A stretch of DNA of 64,000 nucleotides, from the NCBI GenBank assembly GCA_049647585.1, contig JBARXY010000001.1, positions 142,568 through 206,567 of the forward strand, written 5' to 3'. Below, piece by piece: positions 61,035 through 64,000 of the stretch. The position numbers and the translations under genes were made by a program. The first letter of the stretch is position 1; every line of letters starts with the position of its first letter. The notes under the pieces are model-generated. The model had not been told where the DNA came from. It was given only the letters and a program-made list of their open reading frames with translations, and did not search any database. Origin of the DNA: JAGQSZ01 sp049647585. GTDB lineage: Bacteria > Actinomycetota > Acidimicrobiia > Acidimicrobiales > Microtrichaceae.

Positions 61035-61658
61035 ATGAACACCCGTCGCAGTCTTAGCCTCTTGGCGATCGTCGCTTCGCTGGCCCTATTCGCAGGTGCG
61101 TGCAGTGGCAGCGACGAGGACTCCTCCGCCAACAACAAGGCCGAAACCACCGTCAAGGACAATGCAGCAAAGGACGGTGCGGCCAAGGACAGCTCGAAAG
61201 AAAACGGAACTGCCGAGGATGTCGATTCGACGGACACCGCACCGAAATCGCTCAGCAACAAGGATTTCACCGCTCAGTTGGGCAAGATCAACGACGAGAT
61301 CAAAGCTGCCGGAACTGACCCGTGCGCGATTGCCCTGGCCCAGGACACCGAACCCCCCGAGCCGACCAACGCAACACAGGTGGCAGACGTAGTCGGCACC
61401 TACAGCCTGCTGCTGCGATCAATGGCCGGAGCCCTGCCTTCAGCATCATCGGCAAACGCCAAGGCGCTCACCAACGCCGCCGATGCCATCGACAAATCGG
61501 CCAAGGATGCCGGCTATTCGGGAGACTTCTTCAGCAGCGAGGGCCTTCGGAAGGTTATGACCGACCCAGGCGTCAACGCAGGAATCACCGAATTCACAGC
61601 TGCTACCAAGGACTGCCCTGGCCTCAAGAGCGTGGGTGAAGCCCAGCCGCAGGGCTAG
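61035..61658 (+). CDS. Putative lipoprotein, tandem paralogue A
   Basis: 207 aa from ATG 61035 (AGGGAGA upstream); longer frames exist but start outside the signal peptide. MNTRRSLSLLAIVASLALFAGAC is a lipoprotein signal peptide with lipobox ending at Cys23. A Lys/Asp/Ser-rich linker runs to about 80. A helical C-terminal domain of about 120 residues contains two Cys (DPCAIAL; KDCPGLK). Shared blocks with the next gene: FTAQLGKINDEIKAAGTDPCA, VGTYSLLLRSMAGALP, NAADAIDKSAKD. No function known. Confidence 0.8.
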   Translation: MNTRRSLSLLAIVASLALFAGACSGSDEDSSANNKAETTVKDNAAKDGAAKDSSKENGTAEDVDSTDTAPKSLSNKDFTAQLGKINDEIKAAGTDPCAIALAQDTEPPEPTNATQVADVVGTYSLLLRSMAGALPSASSANAKALTNAADAIDKSAKDAGYSGDFFSSEGLRKVMTDPGVNAGITEFTAATKDCPGLKSVGEAQPQG

Positions 61659-61672
61659 CTGGCACAAAAGCA

Positions 61673-61690
61673 CGGAACCGTCCGGTTCCG
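61673..61690 (+). terminator. Hairpin CGGAACC-GTCC-GGTTCCG
   Basis: A 7-8 bp perfect stem with a very short loop lies 14 bases after the first lipoprotein stop and 97 bases before the second start. It probably ends or attenuates the first transcript. No T-tract. Confidence 0.5.
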
Positions 61691-61787
61691 ATAGGTTCAT
61701 CCGCCTGAGAACCACCAATTTTCGGCCGATCACAAAGCTCTAGATTCGCAACAGCCCCAAAGTAGAAGAAGTGGAAGAGACAACAAG

Positions 61788-62381
61788 ATGAATACAAGAC
61801 GCAGCATCACCCTTCTGGTCCTGATGGCCTCATTCGCTCTATTTGCTGGTGCATGCAGCAGCGACGGCGATTCGACCTCCAAGAAGTCAGACAAGAACAC
61901 GACGTCGACAACTGAGACGAAGAAGGGTGATGAGCCCTCAGACCAAACCTCTACGACCGAGCAGACCACCACGACGGTTGACGACGAAACGTTCAAGACC
62001 GAACTCGGCAAGGTCAACACAGCTATCGACAATGCCGGCACGGACGCTTGCGCCCTGGTCGAAGCGCTCAACTCCAACCCTCCGATGCCGGGCAACACCG
62101 CCCAGTCGGAACAGTTGGTCGGCACCTACTCGAAGCTTCTGCGCTCGGTGGCCAGTGCCCTCCCTGCCAGTTCGACCGACAACATCAAGGCTCTCAACGG
62201 AGCAGCCGACGAGGTCGCCAAGGTCGCAGAGTCCAAGAAGTTCGCCCCCGATGTCTTCACGAGCCAAGAGTTCGGCACCGTGATGAGTTCCGAGGACGTG
62301 ACCAAGGCGCTTGCCGAATTCTCGGGCATTGCACAGAAGTGCACGCCTACGACCACCGAAGCCACCAAGACCGAAGGCTGA
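61788..62381 (+). CDS. Putative lipoprotein, tandem paralogue B
   Basis: 197 aa. MNTRRSITLLVLMASFALFAGAC is nearly identical in pattern to the signal of paralogue A, with lipobox Cys23. The linker here is Thr/Glu/Lys-rich. The C-terminal domain aligns with A (FKTELGKVNTAIDNAGTDACA, VGTYSKLLRSVASALP, NGAADEVAKVAE) and keeps both Cys positions (DACALV; QKCTPT). The pair is a clear tandem duplication with fast-changing linkers. Outer-face membrane anchored; role unknown. Confidence 0.8.
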   Translation: MNTRRSITLLVLMASFALFAGACSSDGDSTSKKSDKNTTSTTETKKGDEPSDQTSTTEQTTTTVDDETFKTELGKVNTAIDNAGTDACALVEALNSNPPMPGNTAQSEQLVGTYSKLLRSVASALPASSTDNIKALNGAADEVAKVAESKKFAPDVFTSQEFGTVMSSEDVTKALAEFSGIAQKCTPTTTEATKTEG

Positions 62382-62395
62382 GTCGTCCGACCGGC

Positions 62396-62480
62396 TCGGG
62401 CCAGCGGTCGGCTGACTACCCCACGGTTGTCAGGTCCAGGACGGTAGGTTTCAGCCGACCAGATCGGGCCAGCGGTCGGC
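62396..62480. repeat. 17-bp direct repeat and 10-bp inverted repeat around the amidase stop
   Basis: TCGGGCCAGCGGTCGGC occurs at 62396-62412 and again at 62464-62480, the second copy inside the last codons of the amidase gene. In addition GGTCGGCTGA (62406-62415) is complementary to TCAGCCGACC (62451-62460). This lies in the 69-base gap between convergent genes. It could be a bidirectional terminator derived from a local duplication. Confidence 0.5.
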
Positions 62481-63866
62481 CCAGGGCTGTTCGGATTCGA
62501 TCTGGCTCGCCAGGCGAATCAACTGTCCTTCCTGCCAAGGTGAAGAAATGAAGTGGACGCCGATGGGAAGACCGGCATCGGTCATCGCCAGTGGCAGCGA
62601 TATCGCCGGCTGACCCGTCACGTTGAACATTGCCGTGAACGCCGCCATGGGGGCCGCGTTCATGACGGGCATGGAAGCGTCGTCCTCGGCTCCGATCCAG
62701 ATCGATCCAACCTTGGGCGGCTCGACGGCCATCGTCGGGGTGACCAGCACATCGAAATCACGCCCGAACTGCGCCACCACGGATCGAGATGCCCGCTGCA
62801 GTGTGAGAACAGCCTTGGCATACTCGATCGATGACGTCGCCATTGCCTGAGAGTGGGAAGCACGGTTGTGCGGCTCGAGTCGATCGGGCACCAAGCCGTC
62901 ATTGCTTGCGGTGATCGTGGACCACACCGTCAGAAACGCTGCCAGAAACCCGCCCGCGTCCGGCCACTCCGGATCGGTCTCGGTAACCTCATGGCCGAGA
63001 TCCGCGAGTAGGTCGGCCGTCTCGCTCGCGGCCTGCGAGCACGAGGGGGCTACCGGCATTCCGAGGGCGTTGGTCTGCGCTACCCGGATTCGTAGCTTCC
63101 CCGGATCTACACCTACCTCCTGGGCCCACGGCCGTTGAGGGGCGGGCGAGTTGCTCCAAGCACCACAGTCGAGCAGCGCCATCACATCGAGCAGCGCTGC
63201 GCTGTCGGCAACAGTGCGTGCCAAGACCCCGGATGTAGACGCTCCGACAATCGGTGAGATTCGGTCCGTTATCCGGTGACGACTCGCCTTCAACCCCACC
63301 AGACCGTTGCACGAAGCTGGGATTCGGATTGACCCTCCCCCGTCGGAACCATGGGCGATCGGGGCCATGCCCGAGGCGACGGCCGCTCCGGCGCCACCCG
63401 ATGATCCACCAGGAGTGAAGTCAGGGTTCCAGGGATTCCGGGTCGCACCGAACCGCTGGGACTCGGTCATCGATATCGAGCCGAATTCCGGAGTCGTCGT
63501 CTTGCCCATCAGGACAAAACCTGCGTCGCGCAAACGGGCGACGGGAAGATCGTCCTCGACCGCAGGAACCTCGGGGACGGCGTTCGAACCCATCGAGGTC
63601 AGCCATCCCTCTACATTGCTCAGGTCCTTGATCGGCATCGGCACACCGATGAAGGGCGGCAGTTCGTCGGCGGATGTGTTCGCAATTACCTCAGCGGCTG
63701 CTACTGCGTCGTCGCGGGCACGCTCGTCGTCCCGAAGGGAGAAGGCATTCAGCTTGGGATCCAGTCGGTCAACCTCAGCCAGGTAGTGGTCGAGGACTTC
63801 TACCGGGCTGACGGACTTGGTCCGAATAGCTGCGGCACATTCGAGCGCTGAATTGAAGCGGAGCAT
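62451..63866 (-). CDS. Amidase signature family enzyme
   Basis: 471 aa. The Ser-cisSer-Lys triad is visible: Lys80 (GVPMPIKDLSN), Ser155 (TPGGSSGGAG) and Ser179 (GSDGGGSIRIP). Length and order are those of soluble AS-family amidases acting on aryl- or fatty amides. It is not the GatA subunit by context (no gatB/gatC nearby). No signal peptide, cytosolic. It has no obvious link with the glycan locus. A TAGGTT box ends six bases before its ATG on the minus strand, suggesting a leaderless transcript. Confidence 0.9.
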   Translation of the reverse strand: MLRFNSALECAAAIRTKSVSPVEVLDHYLAEVDRLDPKLNAFSLRDDERARDDAVAAAEVIANTSADELPPFIGVPMPIKDLSNVEGWLTSMGSNAVPEVPAVEDDLPVARLRDAGFVLMGKTTTPEFGSISMTESQRFGATRNPWNPDFTPGGSSGGAGAAVASGMAPIAHGSDGGGSIRIPASCNGLVGLKASRHRITDRISPIVGASTSGVLARTVADSAALLDVMALLDCGAWSNSPAPQRPWAQEVGVDPGKLRIRVAQTNALGMPVAPSCSQAASETADLLADLGHEVTETDPEWPDAGGFLAAFLTVWSTITASNDGLVPDRLEPHNRASHSQAMATSSIEYAKAVLTLQRASRSVVAQFGRDFDVLVTPTMAVEPPKVGSIWIGAEDDASMPVMNAAPMAAFTAMFNVTGQPAISLPLAMTDAGLPIGVHFISSPWQEGQLIRLASQIESEQPWADRWPDLVG

Positions 63867-63872
63867 TGCTCG

Positions 63873-63878
63873 AACCTA
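63873..63878 (-). promoter_or_regulatory. Possible -10 box (TAGGTT) of the amidase gene
   Basis: On the minus strand TAGGTT ends six bases before the amidase ATG, with no ribosome site between. It fits a leaderless start; no clear -35. Confidence 0.3.
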
Positions 63879-63976
63879 TCCGCGCTCGGGACGTCGATGC
63901 CGACTGAATGACGATGTCCGTCACTGATTCGACACATGCCCCGCAGCCGCTCGCACTTAACCCGTTCCGGCTGTCG

Positions 63977-64000
63977 TTCGAATACCTATAGGTATTCGAA
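63977..64000. promoter_or_regulatory. 24-bp perfect palindrome at the window edge
   Basis: The half-site TTCGAATACCTA is followed at once by its exact complement, TAGGTATTCGAA, giving a 24-base palindrome with centre between 63988 and 63989. It is AT-rich compared with its surroundings and lies 110 bases upstream of the amidase start. The shape fits an operator for a dimeric repressor, such as a TetR- or GntR-type regulator, for the amidase gene or for a gene beyond the edge. It may extend further to the right. Confidence 0.55.

Noticed and set aside
1..64000. tRNA, rRNA, CRISPR, transposase or integrase genes
   Set aside because: No long clover-leaf candidates, regularly spaced direct repeats or recombinase motifs were seen by eye; gaps between genes are all below 300 bases. 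A covariance-model scan was not possible here.

Overview
The window is a high-GC stretch almost fully packed with about 50 protein-coding genes. I saw no rRNA, tRNA, CRISPR array, insertion sequence or phage gene. Abundant GTG starts, many 1-4 base stop/start overlaps, several apparently leaderless genes with TANNNT boxes 6-9 nt before the start codon, lipoproteins with acidic Ser/Thr-rich linkers, a DUF4012 protein and an LPFTG-ended cell-wall protein suggest an actinobacterium. Acidimicrobiia is plausible, but this is an inference and the taxon is not proven by the sequence. The content is one very large surface-glycan locus.

Region by region. (1) 1-2.0 kb, minus: a membrane protein cut by the window edge, a YdjC/ChbG-like deacetylase and a polyprenyl-phosphate-mannose-synthase-like GT2. 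(2) 2.1-13.6 kb: three radical SAM proteins that each carry an N-terminal twitch/SPASM-like cysteine domain, one of them fused to a PAS-like C-terminus; a large GT-C-like membrane protein; then a + strand run of twitch radical SAM, a stand-alone terpene-cyclase-like alpha-alpha barrel with a DADD motif, two GT-B glycosyltransferases and a UbiA prenyltransferase. This run is the best candidate for an undescribed system. (3) 13.7-20.2 kb, plus: an O-antigen ligase/polymerase-like protein followed by a nonulosonic (sialic-like) acid cassette: Gfo/Idh oxidoreductase, CMP-sugar synthetase, SDR, NeuB and NeuC. (4) 20.2-36.2 kb: a mosaic of GT-C membrane transferases, GT4, GT2, GT11 fucosyltransferase, GT17, sulfotransferase, methyltransferase and a CDP-glycerol-transferase-like protein. 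(5) 36.2-44.2 kb, minus: ABC exporter/flippase, AsnB-type amidotransferase, GT4, DegT aminotransferase, and a fused Gfo/Idh dehydrogenase-hexapeptide acyltransferase. (6) 44.3-52.6 kb: NodB-like deacetylase, methyltransferase, acyltransferase-3/SGNH, FemAB-like protein, two GT4, DUF2231. (7) 52.8-57.2 kb: NDP-sugar epimerase, WbpM/CapD-like 4,6-dehydratase and UDP-HexNAc 6-dehydrogenase. (8) 57.4-63.9 kb: LPXTG/lipobox protein, DUF4012 protein, two tandem paralogous lipoproteins and an amidase. The last 24 bases are a perfect palindrome.

How the parts fit: the 6-dehydrogenase (55.9 kb), fused dehydrogenase/acetyltransferase (42.5 kb) and aminotransferase (41.4 kb) make a WbpA-WbpB/D-WbpE-type route to a 2,3-diacetamido uronic acid. 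AsnB in the same operon could amidate it. The Neu cassette would provide a CMP-nonulosonate. At least ten cytosolic glycosyltransferases could assemble a lipid-linked oligosaccharide, and the ABC protein could flip it. The WaaL/Wzy-like protein and the GT-C enzymes would act outside the membrane, with sulfate, methyl and acyl decoration. No Wzx-type flippase, Wzz or initiating phosphoglycosyltransferase was recognised, so part of the pathway must lie elsewhere.
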